From CAJXNP01 sp050305935 (lineage in GTDB: Bacteria; Bacteroidota; Bacteroidia; Cytophagales; Cyclobacteriaceae), in assembly GCA_050305935.1 (NCBI GenBank), contig JBNLGG010000004.1, positions 72,954 to 136,953 of the forward strand: a stretch of 64,000 bases of DNA, given 5' to 3'. The position numbers were made by a program, and so were the translations under genes. Below, in pieces: positions 10,151 through 19,015 of this stretch; the first letter of the stretch is position 1; every line of letters starts with the position of its first letter. Under the pieces are notes generated by a model that did not search any database, was not told the origin of the DNA, and saw nothing but the letters and a program-made list of their open reading frames with translations.

Positions 10151-10594
10151 TTAATTTTTCCAAGGAGCTGTTCCACTTACCCTTAATCCCATGCTTCGAG
10201 CTGTGCCGGCTACCATCTTCATAGCAGATTCAACCGTAAAGGCATTCAAATCGGCCATCTTTAACTCGGCAATCTGCTTTACCTGATCCCAGGTAACTGC
10301 GCCTACTTTTGCCCTGTTTGGCTCAGCAGAACCTTTCTTGATTTTTGCTGCCTCAGTTAAAAGTACCGCAGCCGGTGGAGTTTTTATTACAAAATCAAAT
10401 GACTTGTCTTTGTAAATGGTTATTAACACAGGCAATAATTGACCTGGCTTATCTTGCGACCTGGCGTTAAATTGCTTACAAAACTCCATGATATTTAGTC
10501 CTTTGCTACCAAGTGCAGGACCAACCGGAGGAGACGGATTTGCTGACCCACCTCGTACTTGCAACTTTAAGTAACCTTCGATTTCCTTTGCCAT
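10151..10594 (-). CDS. rplK: 50S ribosomal protein L11
   Basis: A 147-residue component of the GTPase-associated centre that binds 23S rRNA with L10. The N-terminal domain begins MAKEIEGYLKLQVRGGSANP with the PPVGPALG proline motif that contacts release factors and is the site of thiopeptide action. The C-terminal domain carries the conserved GTARSMGLRVSG ending. It sits 8 bases after nusG, the standard bacterial order. Confidence 0.98.
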   Translation of the reverse strand: MAKEIEGYLKLQVRGGSANPSPPVGPALGSKGLNIMEFCKQFNARSQDKPGQLLPVLITIYKDKSFDFVIKTPPAAVLLTEAAKIKKGSAEPNRAKVGAVTWDQVKQIAELKMADLNAFTVESAMKMVAGTARSMGLRVSGTAPWKN

Positions 10595-10602
10595 CTTCTT
10601 AC

Positions 10603-11160
10603 TTAATCTTGTTTTTCTACTTGCATATAATTTAATTCGACCGGAGTATTTCGGCCGAATATTTTAACCATGACATTTAGCTTTTTCTTTTCATCAAAAA
10701 CCTCTTCTACTGTTCCGGTGAAGCCGCTAAACGGACCGTCCATGACTTTTACAGACTCTCCAACGATAAATGAAGTATCGCTGCTTTCTTCCATTTCTTC
10801 CGCTTCATCAACCTTTCCTAAAATTCTATTTATTTCAGATTGTCGCAGTGGCACAGGTGTCTTTGATGTCCCGGCGCTATTGTTTCCCAAGAACCCAATA
10901 ACCCCCGGAATACTATTTACAACGTGAGTAGCTTCTCCATGCGAAAGATCAGCGGAAATAAGCACATAACCTGGGAAGAAGTTTCTTTCCCTGATGCGCT
11001 TTTTGCCGTTTCGCATTTCATATACTTTTTCGGATGGAATAAGGATTTGTGGGATAAAACTCTCTAACCCTTGCCGGGCCACTTCATTTTCAAGGTAGGT
11101 CTTGATCTTTTTTTCCTGCCCGCTAATTACCCTTATTACATACCATTTAAGCTCACTCAT
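10603..11160 (-). CDS. nusG: Transcription termination/antitermination factor NusG
   Basis: A 185-residue elongation factor that binds the clamp helices of RNA polymerase and links it to the ribosome or Rho. The NGN domain is recognisable at the start (LKWYVIRVISGQEKKIKTYL, then RERNFFPGYVLI), and the KOW domain near the C-terminus has VKVMDGPFSGFTGTVEEV. It lies 11 bases downstream of secE, the near-universal secE-nusG pairing. Length is normal and no Bacteroidota-specific insertion was noted. Confidence 0.98.
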   Translation of the reverse strand: MSELKWYVIRVISGQEKKIKTYLENEVARQGLESFIPQILIPSEKVYEMRNGKKRIRERNFFPGYVLISADLSHGEATHVVNSIPGVIGFLGNNSAGTSKTPVPLRQSEINRILGKVDEAEEMEESSDTSFIVGESVKVMDGPFSGFTGTVEEVFDEKKKLNVMVKIFGRNTPVELNYMQVEKQD

Positions 11161-11171
11161 TACTCAGGATT

Positions 11172-11363
11172 TTAAAAATTATTGTAATACCAGGTAAATC
11201 CAAACTCCAACGCTTTGTCCATCCCGAAAATTACTAAAGCAAAAATTATCGAAGCAACTAAAACTAGCACAGTACTACTCTGGAGCTCAGAATATTTAGG
11301 CCAAGTCACTTTGGTGGATAACTCAACAATAGATTCCCGTATATAGCTTATAATCTTATTCAT
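11172..11363 (-). CDS. secE: Preprotein translocase subunit SecE
   Basis: A 63-residue single-span membrane protein of the Sec translocon. The amphipathic N-terminal helix has ELSTKVTWPKYSELQSST, the usual SecE pattern including the conserved TWP, followed by a hydrophobic span (VLVLVASIIFALVIFGMDKA). It is the short, one-helix form typical outside the enterobacteria. It lies between tRNA-Trp and nusG. Confidence 0.95.
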   Translation of the reverse strand: MNKIISYIRESIVELSTKVTWPKYSELQSSTVLVLVASIIFALVIFGMDKALEFGFTWYYNNF

Positions 11364-11376
11364 CTTTCTTATTTAG

Positions 11377-11449
11377 CACGGGTGGAAGGACTCGAACCCT
11401 CAGCCAACGGTTTTGGAGACCGCTACTCTACCAATTGAGCTACACCCGT
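11377..11449 (-). tRNA. tRNA-Trp (CCA anticodon)
   Basis: On the minus strand the acceptor stem ACGGGTG pairs with CACCCGT. The D-arm begins TAGCTCAATTGG, the anticodon loop reads TCTCCAAAA with anticodon CCA, and the T-arm contains GGTTCGAGTCC. The total is 73 bases. The 3' CCA is not encoded (CT follows the discriminator G). The position between tuf and secE is classical. Confidence 0.97.
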
Positions 11450-11493
11450 ATCAAAATGGCCTGCAAAGTTATGAAATATTCTTATAGAAACAA

Positions 11494-11523
11494 ACGCGCT
11501 TCCAATTAAAATTAGAAGCGCGT
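11494..11523 (-). terminator. Intrinsic terminator downstream of tuf
   Basis: Minus-strand stem ACGCGCTTC pairs perfectly with GAAGCGCGT around an AT-rich loop of 12 bases, and TTGTTTCTAT follows. It lies 14 bases beyond the tuf stop codon and before tRNA-Trp, so it probably separates the highly expressed tuf transcript from secE-nusG. Confidence 0.8.
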
Positions 11524-11537
11524 CTTACTAGTATTTC

Positions 11538-12725
11538 TTAGTCTAAGATTTCGGTTACCTGACCGGCACCTACGGTCCTACCACCTTCTCTTATCGCAAA
11601 TCGCAACCCTTTTTCCATAGCTACTTTATTGATAAGTTGAACTTCGATGGTAATGTTGTCACCAGGCATAACCATTTCAACTCCATCAGGAAGTTTGATC
11701 TCGCCAGTAACGTCAGTTGTTCTTAAGTAGAACTGCGGTCTGTATTTGTTAAAGAATGGAGTGTGACGACCACCTTCCTCTTTTGAAAGTACGTAAACTT
11801 CGGCTTTAAAATGAGCGTGAGGAGTTACGCTACCTGGTTTACAGATAACCATTCCTCTTCTGATATCGGTTTTTTCAATACCTCTTAAAAGAAGACCTAC
11901 GTTATCACCAGCTTCACCTCTGTCAAGAATTTTTCTAAACATCTCAACACCCGTAACTGTTGACTTAAGGTTTTCAGCACCCATACCCAGGATATCAACG
12001 GCGTCACCAGAGTTGATTACACCTCTTTCAATCCTACCAGTTGCAACGGTACCTCGACCAGTAATTGAGAATACGTCTTCAACAGGCATTAAGAAATCTT
12101 TGTCGATCAATCGCTCTGGAAGCGGAATGTAATCGTCTACGGCAGCCATCAGTTCCATGATTTTTTCAACCCATTTACCTTCACCGTTAAGGCCGCCCAG
12201 AGCTGAACCCTGGATTACAGGAATGTCATCACCTGGGAATTCATAGAAGCTCAATAGCTCTCTAACTTCCATCTCAACTAGTTCAAGAAGTTCTTCATCG
12301 TCTACTAAGTCTACTTTGTTCATGAAAACAACGATAGCAGGAACACCTACCTGTCGAGCAAGAAGGATGTGCTCTCTTGTTTGAGGCATAGGTCCATCAG
12401 TTGCAGCAACTACCAGAATAGCACCGTCCATTTGAGCAGCACCTGTAACCATATTTTTCACATAGTCAGCGTGACCCGGACAGTCAACGTGCGCATAGTG
12501 CCTATTTGCAGTTGAATACTCAACGTGTGATGTATTAATAGTAATACCCCTTTCTTTTTCTTCAGGAGCATTGTCAATACTATCAAAAGCCCTTGCTTCT
12601 GACAATCCTTGTTCTGCCAATACCTTAGTAATAGCAGCAGTCAATGTAGTCTTGCCGTGGTCAACGTGACCGATGGTTCCTATATTGACGTGCGGTTTTG
12701 AACGATCGAAAGTTTCTTTAGCCAT
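11538..12725 (-). CDS. tuf: Elongation factor Tu
   Basis: The 395-residue GTPase that delivers aminoacyl-tRNA to the ribosome. G-domain motifs are all present: GHVDHGKTTLTAAIT (P-loop), DCPGHADYVKNM (G3), NKVD (G4) and GSALGG (G5). The switch I element has RGITINTSHVEY. Domains II and III follow with the conserved end GRTVGAGQVTEILD. It lies between tRNA-Thr and tRNA-Trp and has its own terminator. No second tuf copy is in the window. Confidence 0.99.
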   Translation of the reverse strand: MAKETFDRSKPHVNIGTIGHVDHGKTTLTAAITKVLAEQGLSEARAFDSIDNAPEEKERGITINTSHVEYSTANRHYAHVDCPGHADYVKNMVTGAAQMDGAILVVAATDGPMPQTREHILLARQVGVPAIVVFMNKVDLVDDEELLELVEMEVRELLSFYEFPGDDIPVIQGSALGGLNGEGKWVEKIMELMAAVDDYIPLPERLIDKDFLMPVEDVFSITGRGTVATGRIERGVINSGDAVDILGMGAENLKSTVTGVEMFRKILDRGEAGDNVGLLLRGIEKTDIRRGMVICKPGSVTPHAHFKAEVYVLSKEEGGRHTPFFNKYRPQFYLRTTDVTGEIKLPDGVEMVMPGDNITIEVQLINKVAMEKGLRFAIREGGRTVGAGQVTEILD

Positions 12726-12776
12726 ATCTGAAAACTCTTATAATTTATACTATTTTTTTTAAATTATTCCATTTGG

Positions 12777-12848
<72 letters not shown>

Positions 12849-12951
12849 AAATCTTTGAGTGATTTGCTGATTCAGAAATTTGGTGATCTGGTCCACTACC
12901 ATCACAGGTTGGTGTTTCAATTCACCAAAACATCCCATCACAAATAAAAAG

Positions 12952-13024
12952 AGCGGGCGACGAGGCTCGAACCCGCGACCTACAGCTTGGAAGGCTGTCG
13001 CTCTACCAACTGAGCTACGCCCGC
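12952..13024 (-). tRNA. tRNA-Gly (TCC anticodon)
   Basis: Minus-strand acceptor arms GCGGGCG and CGCCCGC pair perfectly. The anticodon stem ACAGC/GCTGT surrounds loop CTTCCAA with anticodon TCC, and the T-arm has GGTTCGAGCC. It is 73 bases, with no encoded CCA. It is part of the Tyr-Gly-Thr tRNA group upstream of tuf. Confidence 0.97.
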
Positions 13025-13125
13025 AATTTTCTTTGTGATCTGGTGTCTTGCATACTTATTGATCTAATTGGTCTACCAACGAAAATCAATTGATTTCTAC
13101 ATCAATAAATCACCAAATTGTACAG

Positions 13126-13207
13126 TGGGGAGAGCAGGATTCGAACCTACGAAGGCTGAGCCAACAGATTTACAGTCTGCCCCGTTTGACCGCTTCGGTA
13201 TCTCCCC
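13126..13207 (-). tRNA. tRNA-Tyr (GTA anticodon)
   Basis: An 82-base tRNA with the long variable arm expected of bacterial tRNA-Tyr. Acceptor arms GGGGAGA/TCTCCCC pair perfectly. The anticodon loop is CTGTAAA with anticodon GTA, the variable arm follows with GGCTCAGCC, and the T-arm has GGTTCGAATCC. It is the first tRNA of the Tyr-Gly-Thr group. Confidence 0.97.
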
Positions 13208-13343
13208 TTTTTTTCAGTATTACAAAGACCTTTTTGCCACATTTTCCCTACGCTTTGGCAAAATGGATTGCAAAATTATACGCTTTTAGTATTTATTCAA
13301 ATATTTAAATGAAAATGTTATTATTTTTTTTTGATGGGCTAAA

Positions 13344-15890
13344 TCAATTAAAAAATCTTCTGACACGTTCGTCTTTTTCGTTCATCACAATTTGATCGAT
13401 TTTCTCTTTTGCAAACTGGTTGTCCTCAAATAATTGCAGGCTTTGGAAGGCGGCAATCCTCAAATAATATTTATTGTTGTTCAATGCTATATCCGATAGA
13501 AGCTCAATGCCTGCGTCTACATTGCTGGTATCAAGACCCATCATGTATTGGCCGATCATCCTCAACAGATAGTACTGTGTTTCGGTTTTTCCCCTCTTGG
13601 TTTTGTCAACGAACCAATCCAACCTACTAGTGTCACCTGATAACAAAAAGTAATTTGCCAATGGTAATACGACGCTTACATTGGTTTCATTAATAAATCG
13701 ATTCACCAATTCATTTTTCTCTTCAACAGAATCAGAGATCTGTAGGATGGCATAAAGCCCTGATCCGGCGACCAAAAAGGAAGAATCTTTAGCCGCCGCC
13801 CGGTAAAGATCTAAATAGCTATAACCTTTTGATTCAAACAAAGTAAACAAAGCCTCTGATTTAACCTCGGTGGTACTACCATCCTTACCAAGCTTCACGA
13901 TATCTCTTTCCCATGCAGTGATCAGTGAGTCTCCACTCTCCCTTGCATAATCCAATACCAGTACTTGAATATCTTCAAATTCATCTGCCAGGCCTTTGTG
14001 GATATTTCCCGACAGATCATGTATTGTGTCCTGAACAAGATATACATAAGCCTTATACCTACTTATGGCATTTTCCGCTTTTTCGGATTGTACTATCCAC
14101 TCGTTAAGGCTTTTCTCATGGGATATTTCGGCAACGAGATCTTCGGTGCTATTTATCAAAACCAAAGATGGTTTTTTGTCAATTGAAAACTTGAAGGTAT
14201 CACTAACATTTTCGACCCAAATAATATCGTCAACTTTTTCTTCCCCTGAATAAATGCTAACATCTACGGGTATTCTATAAAGTGGGAATTCTTCCAGGTT
14301 CTGTGTTTGATGGGTATATATATATAATGTGTGTGTACTATCTACGTAATGATCCTGAACATCAAGTACCGGATGGCCTTTGGCCAAAAACCATTGATTA
14401 AAAAACCAGTTCAAATCCTCCCCCGTCACTGCCTCAAAAGCAAGGCGCAGATCATGTACTTCCACTGACCCATATTCGTGATCTTTTAAGTATCTATTTA
14501 ACGATGCAAAAAATGCCTCATCGCCTACGTAATCGCGCAGCATATGCAGCACCAATCCCCCTTTGGCATAGGAATGATTGTCAAACATCTTTTCTTTGTC
14601 GTCATAATCAAATCGGATCAGATCAACATTTTTTGTTCCGGATTCTGAGAGGTAGGCATTCAATTCCGAAAACAGCTTAGCTTCGGCATCTTTATTTTCT
14701 TTTTTGTGTTCCGTCCACAGATACTCACTATATGATGCAAATCCCTCATTTAAGGTCAGGTTAGGCCAAGACTCACAGGTGACAAGGTCACCAAACCATT
14801 GATGGAATAGTTCATGGGCAATCACATCCACATAATCTTCATCCAGCAATTCCCTTCTTGTCATCTGAACCTCCTCCATAAATAGCGAGGCAGTGGTATT
14901 TTCCATTGCCCCACTTACATAATCCCTGACGACTATCTGAGAATATTTAGACCAGGGATAATCGTAGCCTAGTCTTTCAGAAAAATACTTAATCATCTCG
15001 GGTGTATCCCCAAATATATCTTTGGCATAAGCGGCATATTCAGACTCAACATAATAGTCGACTAACAAGCCCTCATATTCGTCTTTCACAATTTCAAATT
15101 CCCCAATGGCCATCATAAATAAATAGGGAGCATGGGGCTTTTTCATTCTCCAATAGTCTGTCCTTGTGCTATCCTCGTTTATCTGTGAATAAACTAAATC
15201 GCCGTTTGATAATGTTTTAAATCGATCCTGTACTGTAATATACATCTCCTGGGTAGTCTTCTGGTTTGGGGCATCGATCGTAGGAAACCAGCAGGAGCTT
15301 GCCTCGGTTTCTCCCTGGGTCCAGATTTGCTGCGGCTTTCCACTTTCTGAACCATCATGATTTATAAAATAGAGGCCTCTGTCTTCTAATATTGCCTCAC
15401 TGCCTCCCGCTTTAATTTCGTAGGTCTTGGCAGTATAGTCTATAAAAAGTGTTACTATCTGGCCTTTTGAAACAGATTGTCCTAGTTTGATTGCTATTTT
15501 CCTGCCATCATATTCATAGGCCAGCGCTTGTTTCCGATCGCCTTCCAGTAGAAGTATTTCATGGATGTCAAAACCTTTTGCATCCAGGATCAATTCTTCC
15601 TGTGGGTAAAAGTGTGGGGTTAGCTGAATGGTCGCCTTCCCAAATAGATATCTTTTCTCCCAGTCAAAGGACACTTCCAGTTTTGTATGAACAAGATTAA
15701 ATTTTTTGGTGTATGCTGGTTGGTATATTTCTTTTACATAGGGGTCGGTGGGCTTTTCCGCCTGGGTAGTTTTCGCAACCGTACCCGCTTTCGGTGTACC
15801 GCTATCGCTCATCTGTTTTGTAGTAGTACACGCAGCAAATAAATAGAACCCCAGCACCAGGGTAACAGCTAATCTCAATACTCTCATCAT
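13344..15890 (-). CDS. M1 family metallopeptidase, lipoprotein
   Basis: A gluzincin aminopeptidase anchored by a lipid. The catalytic zinc motif is HELFH in VIAHELFHQWFGD, with the second glutamate ligand downstream in LTLNEGFASYSEYLW. The substrate-binding exopeptidase signature GAMEN is in SGAMENTTASLF. The C-terminal third is helical and HEAT-like. I place the start at MMRVLRLAVTLVLGFYLFAA followed by C, a clear lipoprotein signal with cysteine about residue 21. An upstream ATG at 15935 would bury this signal. It is divergent from the biotinyl protein gene. A role in peptide scavenging outside the cytoplasm is inferred. Confidence 0.9.
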   Translation of the reverse strand: MMRVLRLAVTLVLGFYLFAACTTTKQMSDSGTPKAGTVAKTTQAEKPTDPYVKEIYQPAYTKKFNLVHTKLEVSFDWEKRYLFGKATIQLTPHFYPQEELILDAKGFDIHEILLLEGDRKQALAYEYDGRKIAIKLGQSVSKGQIVTLFIDYTAKTYEIKAGGSEAILEDRGLYFINHDGSESGKPQQIWTQGETEASSCWFPTIDAPNQKTTQEMYITVQDRFKTLSNGDLVYSQINEDSTRTDYWRMKKPHAPYLFMMAIGEFEIVKDEYEGLLVDYYVESEYAAYAKDIFGDTPEMIKYFSERLGYDYPWSKYSQIVVRDYVSGAMENTTASLFMEEVQMTRRELLDEDYVDVIAHELFHQWFGDLVTCESWPNLTLNEGFASYSEYLWTEHKKENKDAEAKLFSELNAYLSESGTKNVDLIRFDYDDKEKMFDNHSYAKGGLVLHMLRDYVGDEAFFASLNRYLKDHEYGSVEVHDLRLAFEAVTGEDLNWFFNQWFLAKGHPVLDVQDHYVDSTHTLYIYTHQTQNLEEFPLYRIPVDVSIYSGEEKVDDIIWVENVSDTFKFSIDKKPSLVLINSTEDLVAEISHEKSLNEWIVQSEKAENAISRYKAYVYLVQDTIHDLSGNIHKGLADEFEDIQVLVLDYARESGDSLITAWERDIVKLGKDGSTTEVKSEALFTLFESKGYSYLDLYRAAAKDSSFLVAGSGLYAILQISDSVEEKNELVNRFINETNVSVVLPLANYFLLSGDTSRLDWFVDKTKRGKTETQYYLLRMIGQYMMGLDTSNVDAGIELLSDIALNNNKYYLRIAAFQSLQLFEDNQFAKEKIDQIVMNEKDERVRRFFN

Positions 15891-15951
15891 TCTTTGGTTA
15901 ATCACGGTTGCGCAAAATAACTTATATTTAATCACTTAATAAAAGATATTT

Positions 15952-16446
15952 ATGGCAAAGGTAAAAGTTAATGGGCATGAGCACCTCATTGAAGTGAATG
16001 ACGGAAAAGTGACGGTGAATGGTAAAGAAGTCCAAAGCGATCTCCACAAAATCGATAAGGAAAACTATCACTTGATCTACAATGGAAAATCCATTACTGT
16101 CAAAGTGAACAACATTGATTTGCAGCATCAGGTAATTTCGCTCGAAATAAATGGGAAGGAATTCAAATCGCATTTGGTGAGGACCATTGAAGAAACGATC
16201 GACCGAATCGCCCATTCGGGAAAATTGGCTTCGGGCCATCAAAAAATCATCTCGCCAATGCCTGGCTTAATTCAAAAAATACAATGCACCGAAGGACAAG
16301 CCATTATGAAAGGTGAGGTGCTTGTAGTGTTAAATGCCATGAAAATGGAAAATATCATTAAAGCTCCGGAAGACGGAGAGATTGTTAAAATCCTTATCAA
16401 GGAAGGCGAGCAGGTAGAAAAGGGCAAAGTTTTAATTCAATTTTAA
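15952..16446 (+). CDS. Biotin carboxyl carrier protein of an acyl-CoA carboxylase
   Basis: A 164-residue protein whose last 75 residues form a biotinyl domain: ISPMPGLIQKIQCTEGQ, then the biotinylation motif NAMKMEN with the target lysine at about residue 132, and GEQVEKGKVLIQF at the end. The N-terminal part resembles the linker region of Bacteroidota acetyl/propionyl-CoA carboxylase carrier subunits. The biotin carboxylase and carboxyltransferase subunits are not nearby, so it is an isolated carrier gene in this window and its enzyme partner cannot be told. Divergent from the M1 peptidase. Confidence 0.9.
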   Translation: MAKVKVNGHEHLIEVNDGKVTVNGKEVQSDLHKIDKENYHLIYNGKSITVKVNNIDLQHQVISLEINGKEFKSHLVRTIEETIDRIAHSGKLASGHQKIISPMPGLIQKIQCTEGQAIMKGEVLVVLNAMKMENIIKAPEDGEIVKILIKEGEQVEKGKVLIQF

Positions 16447-16477
16447 AAAAGATTTTATGTTAATTTTCATTCAGTAT

Positions 16478-16485
16478 TATATTTG
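16478..16485 (+). promoter_or_regulatory. Candidate Bacteroidota promoter (-7) for pyrH-frr
   Basis: TATATTTG matches the Bacteroidota -7 consensus TAnnTTTG exactly. It is about 100 bases upstream of pyrH, leaving a leader that contains the hairpin at 16536-16556. No convincing TTG -33 element was found at ideal spacing. Confidence 0.4.
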
Positions 16486-16535
16486 CCATAAAATTCACAA
16501 CCCGGCGAAAGCACTTTACCATTTGGTTTTATATA

Positions 16536-16556
16536 GGTGAAAATGCTAGTTTCACC
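16536..16556 (+). promoter_or_regulatory. Hairpin in the pyrH leader
   Basis: GGTGAAA pairs with TTTCACC over a 7-base loop, with flanking TATA on both sides that could extend the stem. It lies 30 bases before the pyrH ATG and has no U-tract, so it is not an obvious terminator. A regulatory role is only inferred. Confidence 0.4.
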
Positions 16557-16586
16557 AGGATATATCAGAACAGTCAAATTTAAAAC

Positions 16587-17291
16587 ATGAAATATAAACG
16601 AATACTACTCAAGCTTAGCGGCGAGGCATTAATGGGGTCAAAGCAGTATGGTATTGATTCTGAGCGTCTGGAACAATACACCCAGGAAATTAAAAAAGTG
16701 AAGGCCCTTGATACCCAAATTGCCATCGTAATAGGCGGAGGTAATATTTTTAGAGGTGTCCAGTCTGAGCATGTGGGAGTTGACAGGGTGCAGGGAGACT
16801 ATATGGGCATGCTCGCTACCGTCATCAACGCAATGGCATTGCAGAGTGCCCTGGAAAAAGCGGGGCTGTACACACGGCTCATGAGTGGGATTAAGATTGA
16901 CCAGGTGTGTGAGCAATTTATTAGAAGAAGGGCTATCAGGCACTTGGAAAAAGGGAGGGTCGTCATTTTTGGTGCAGGCACGGGAAACCCGTATTTTACC
17001 ACTGATTCAGCGGCTTCATTACGAGCCATTGAAATTGAAGCAGATGTGGTGCTTAAAGGCACACGTGTCGATGGAGTTTACACTGCCGACCCGGAAAAAG
17101 ACCCAAATGCCCAAAAATACAGCAATATAACCTTTCAGGATGTTTATAGAAAAGGTCTGAATGTTATGGATATGACCGCCTTTACGCTTTGTCAGGAAAA
17201 TAATTTGCCAATCATAGTGTTCGACATGAACAAACCGGGCAATTTATTAAACTTGATCAAAGGGGAGGAAGTCGGAACTTTAGTACACTAA
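16587..17291 (+). CDS. pyrH: Uridylate kinase (UMP kinase)
   Basis: A 234-residue amino-acid-kinase-fold enzyme that phosphorylates UMP to UDP. Conserved segments are YKRILLKLSGEALMG at the N-terminus, the glycine-rich IAIVIGGGNIFRG, GAGTGNPYFTTDSAASLRA and the ATP-site TRVDGVYTADPEKDP. Length is normal for the hexameric bacterial enzyme. It precedes frr by 14 bases, the common pyrH-frr pairing that links nucleotide supply and ribosome recycling genes. Confidence 0.98.
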   Translation: MKYKRILLKLSGEALMGSKQYGIDSERLEQYTQEIKKVKALDTQIAIVIGGGNIFRGVQSEHVGVDRVQGDYMGMLATVINAMALQSALEKAGLYTRLMSGIKIDQVCEQFIRRRAIRHLEKGRVVIFGAGTGNPYFTTDSAASLRAIEIEADVVLKGTRVDGVYTADPEKDPNAQKYSNITFQDVYRKGLNVMDMTAFTLCQENNLPIIVFDMNKPGNLLNLIKGEEVGTLVH

Positions 17292-17305
17292 AATCACCAA
17301 CCAAA

Positions 17306-17866
17306 ATGGAAGAATTAGAACTATATATCGAAGATGCAAAAGAGCACATGGAGAAATCTGTAAAACATTTGGCCCATGAGCTTTCAAAGATCCGCGCGGG
17401 AAGAGCTATGCCAAACATGGTAGACGACATTACGATAGAATATTACGGAGCCCAAACCCCGCTCAGCCAGGTAGCCAGTGTCAATACGCCTGACGCCAGG
17501 ACGCTTATGATCAAGCCCTGGGAAAAAACCATTCTTGGCGAAATCGAAAAAGCGATCATCAACAGCGACCTCGGCCTCAATCCTCAAAACGACGGTGAGG
17601 TAATCCGGTTAAACATCCCGCCGCTTACAGAAGAAAGAAGGGTAGCGCTTGTAAAACAGGTAAAACAAGAAGGTGAGACTGGGAAAATAAGCATCCGTAA
17701 TATTCGTAAGGAAGCTAATGACCATGTGAAAAAACTTCTTAAGGAGCATGTGTCAGAGGATGAAGTAAAAAAAGCCGAGCAGGAAATCCAGGAACTAACG
17801 GACAGCTACGTGAAGAAAATAGAAGCACTCCTCGTAAAAAAAGAAGAGGAAATCATGCACGTTTAG
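17306..17866 (+). CDS. frr: Ribosome recycling factor
   Basis: A 186-residue tRNA-mimic that splits post-termination ribosomes together with EF-G. Recognisable segments are LSKIRAGRAMPNMVDDITIE, the hinge/domain II region YGAQTPLSQVASVNTPDART, and domain I helix residues RNIRKEANDHVKKL. Length is standard. Its 3' end overlaps the stop codon of the convergent nadD gene by four bases. Confidence 0.98.
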   Translation: MEELELYIEDAKEHMEKSVKHLAHELSKIRAGRAMPNMVDDITIEYYGAQTPLSQVASVNTPDARTLMIKPWEKTILGEIEKAIINSDLGLNPQNDGEVIRLNIPPLTEERRVALVKQVKQEGETGKISIRNIRKEANDHVKKLLKEHVSEDEVKKAEQEIQELTDSYVKKIEALLVKKEEEIMHV

Positions 17867-18435
17867 AGGTACAATTTTCGATCTCTGATAAAACTTTCCA
17901 CTTTTTCCGGCACCAAATATCTATATGATTTTTGCTGCCGGATTTTCTTTCTTATAAATGTTGCCGAAATATTAATCAATGGCGCTTCAACGAATTGAAC
18001 ATTGGCATGTTCAGCAAAATCAGAGGCATTATTACCGCTCCTTCTGTATACCAGTAAGCCATACTGATCTAATATTATTTTGTGGTTTTTCCACTTTGCA
18101 AATGATGCCAGGTTGTCTTCACCGATGATCAGCTTAAATTGTCGGTCGGAATATTTTTCAGAAATATGGGTCAGGGTGTTTATTGTATAGCTGGGAACAG
18201 GCAGGTTAAACTCTATGTCACTGGCTTTGAAACGGTCATTTCCTTCAATGGCCAATTCCACCATATCAATCCGGTCAAAGTGATGTATAACCGAATTACT
18301 GTCTTTCAACGGGTTTTGAGGCGAAACAATAAACCAAACTTCGTCAATATCCGCATCATTCAGCATCGTTTGCCCGATGATCAAATGCCCTACGTGGATA
18401 GGGTTAAAAGAACCAAAAAATAATCCAACCGTCAA
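17863..18435 (-). CDS. nadD: Nicotinate-nucleotide adenylyltransferase
   Basis: A 190-residue nucleotidyltransferase that converts nicotinate mononucleotide to deamido-NAD. The N-terminal GLFFGSFNPIHVGHLIIG contains the (H/T)xGH-type motif HVGH, and the C-terminal ISATFIRKKI has the SxTxxR-like signature in its Bacteroidota form. It lies 4 bases after gmk in the same direction, a usual Bacteroidota arrangement, and is convergent with frr. Confidence 0.95.
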   Translation of the reverse strand: MTVGLFFGSFNPIHVGHLIIGQTMLNDADIDEVWFIVSPQNPLKDSNSVIHHFDRIDMVELAIEGNDRFKASDIEFNLPVPSYTINTLTHISEKYSDRQFKLIIGEDNLASFAKWKNHKIILDQYGLLVYRRSGNNASDFAEHANVQFVEAPLINISATFIRKKIRQQKSYRYLVPEKVESFIRDRKLYL

Positions 18436-18439
18436 AACT

Positions 18440-19012
18440 CTATTCGTTTATAAATTTCGCAACAAGCTTTTCCGCTTCCGCGAGGGTAGTCTCCAATTTA
18501 TCGTTGATCAAGGTCACATCAAATTTATCTTCAAACGACAATTCGTACTTCACTTTTTCCAGCCTCTTTACAAGGCTCTCATCACTTTCCGATTTCCGGG
18601 CACGCAGGCGTTGTTCCAAGGTGTCCACATTGGGCACCTTAACAAAAACTGCCAACCCATCTTTCCCGAAATATTTTTTCAAACTTAGTCCTCCCAGCAC
18701 ATCCACGTCAAACAGCACGTGCTTCCCAAACGACCACAAGCGCTCTACCTCTGATTTCAATGTGCCATAATATAAGCCTTCGTAGACCTGTTCCCACTCC
18801 ACAAAAGCTCCCTCTTTAATTTTTTCTTCGAATTGCTCCACACTTAAAAAATGGTAATCCTTGCCATCTACTTCACCTTCCCTCTTTGAGCGGGTGGTAG
18901 CGGAAATCGAAAAACCAAGGTCTTTGTTTGTATTTAGCAAATGTTTAACAACAGTTGTCTTTCCTGAACCCGACGGGGCAGAAAAAAAAATAGCTTTACC
19001 AGTATGTGCCAT
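18440..19012 (-). CDS. gmk: Guanylate kinase
   Basis: A 190-residue kinase that converts GMP to GDP. The P-loop is AIFFSAPSGSGKTTVVKHLL, the GMP-binding part has ATTRSKREGEVDGKDYHFLS, and FVEWEQVYEGLYYGTLKSEV is conserved. Length is normal. It is located between the anti-sigma-like gene and nadD with very short gaps, so it probably shares their transcript. Confidence 0.98.
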   Translation of the reverse strand: MAHTGKAIFFSAPSGSGKTTVVKHLLNTNKDLGFSISATTRSKREGEVDGKDYHFLSVEQFEEKIKEGAFVEWEQVYEGLYYGTLKSEVERLWSFGKHVLFDVDVLGGLSLKKYFGKDGLAVFVKVPNVDTLEQRLRARKSESDESLVKRLEKVKYELSFEDKFDVTLINDKLETTLAEAEKLVAKFINE

Positions 19013-19015
19013 GTA

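Noticed and set aside
12849..12951. Possible extra tRNA or small RNA between tRNA-Thr and tRNA-Gly
   Set aside because: It has TGGTGATCTGG-like words but no cloverleaf or stable hairpin that I could draw.
13068..13308. Open frames across the tRNA-Tyr gene
   Set aside because: They translate the tRNA itself and have no family resemblance. The tRNA fold is unambiguous.
18377..18770. Plus-strand frames opposite nadD and gmk
   Set aside because: Antisense frames without any domain, explained by conserved minus-strand genes.
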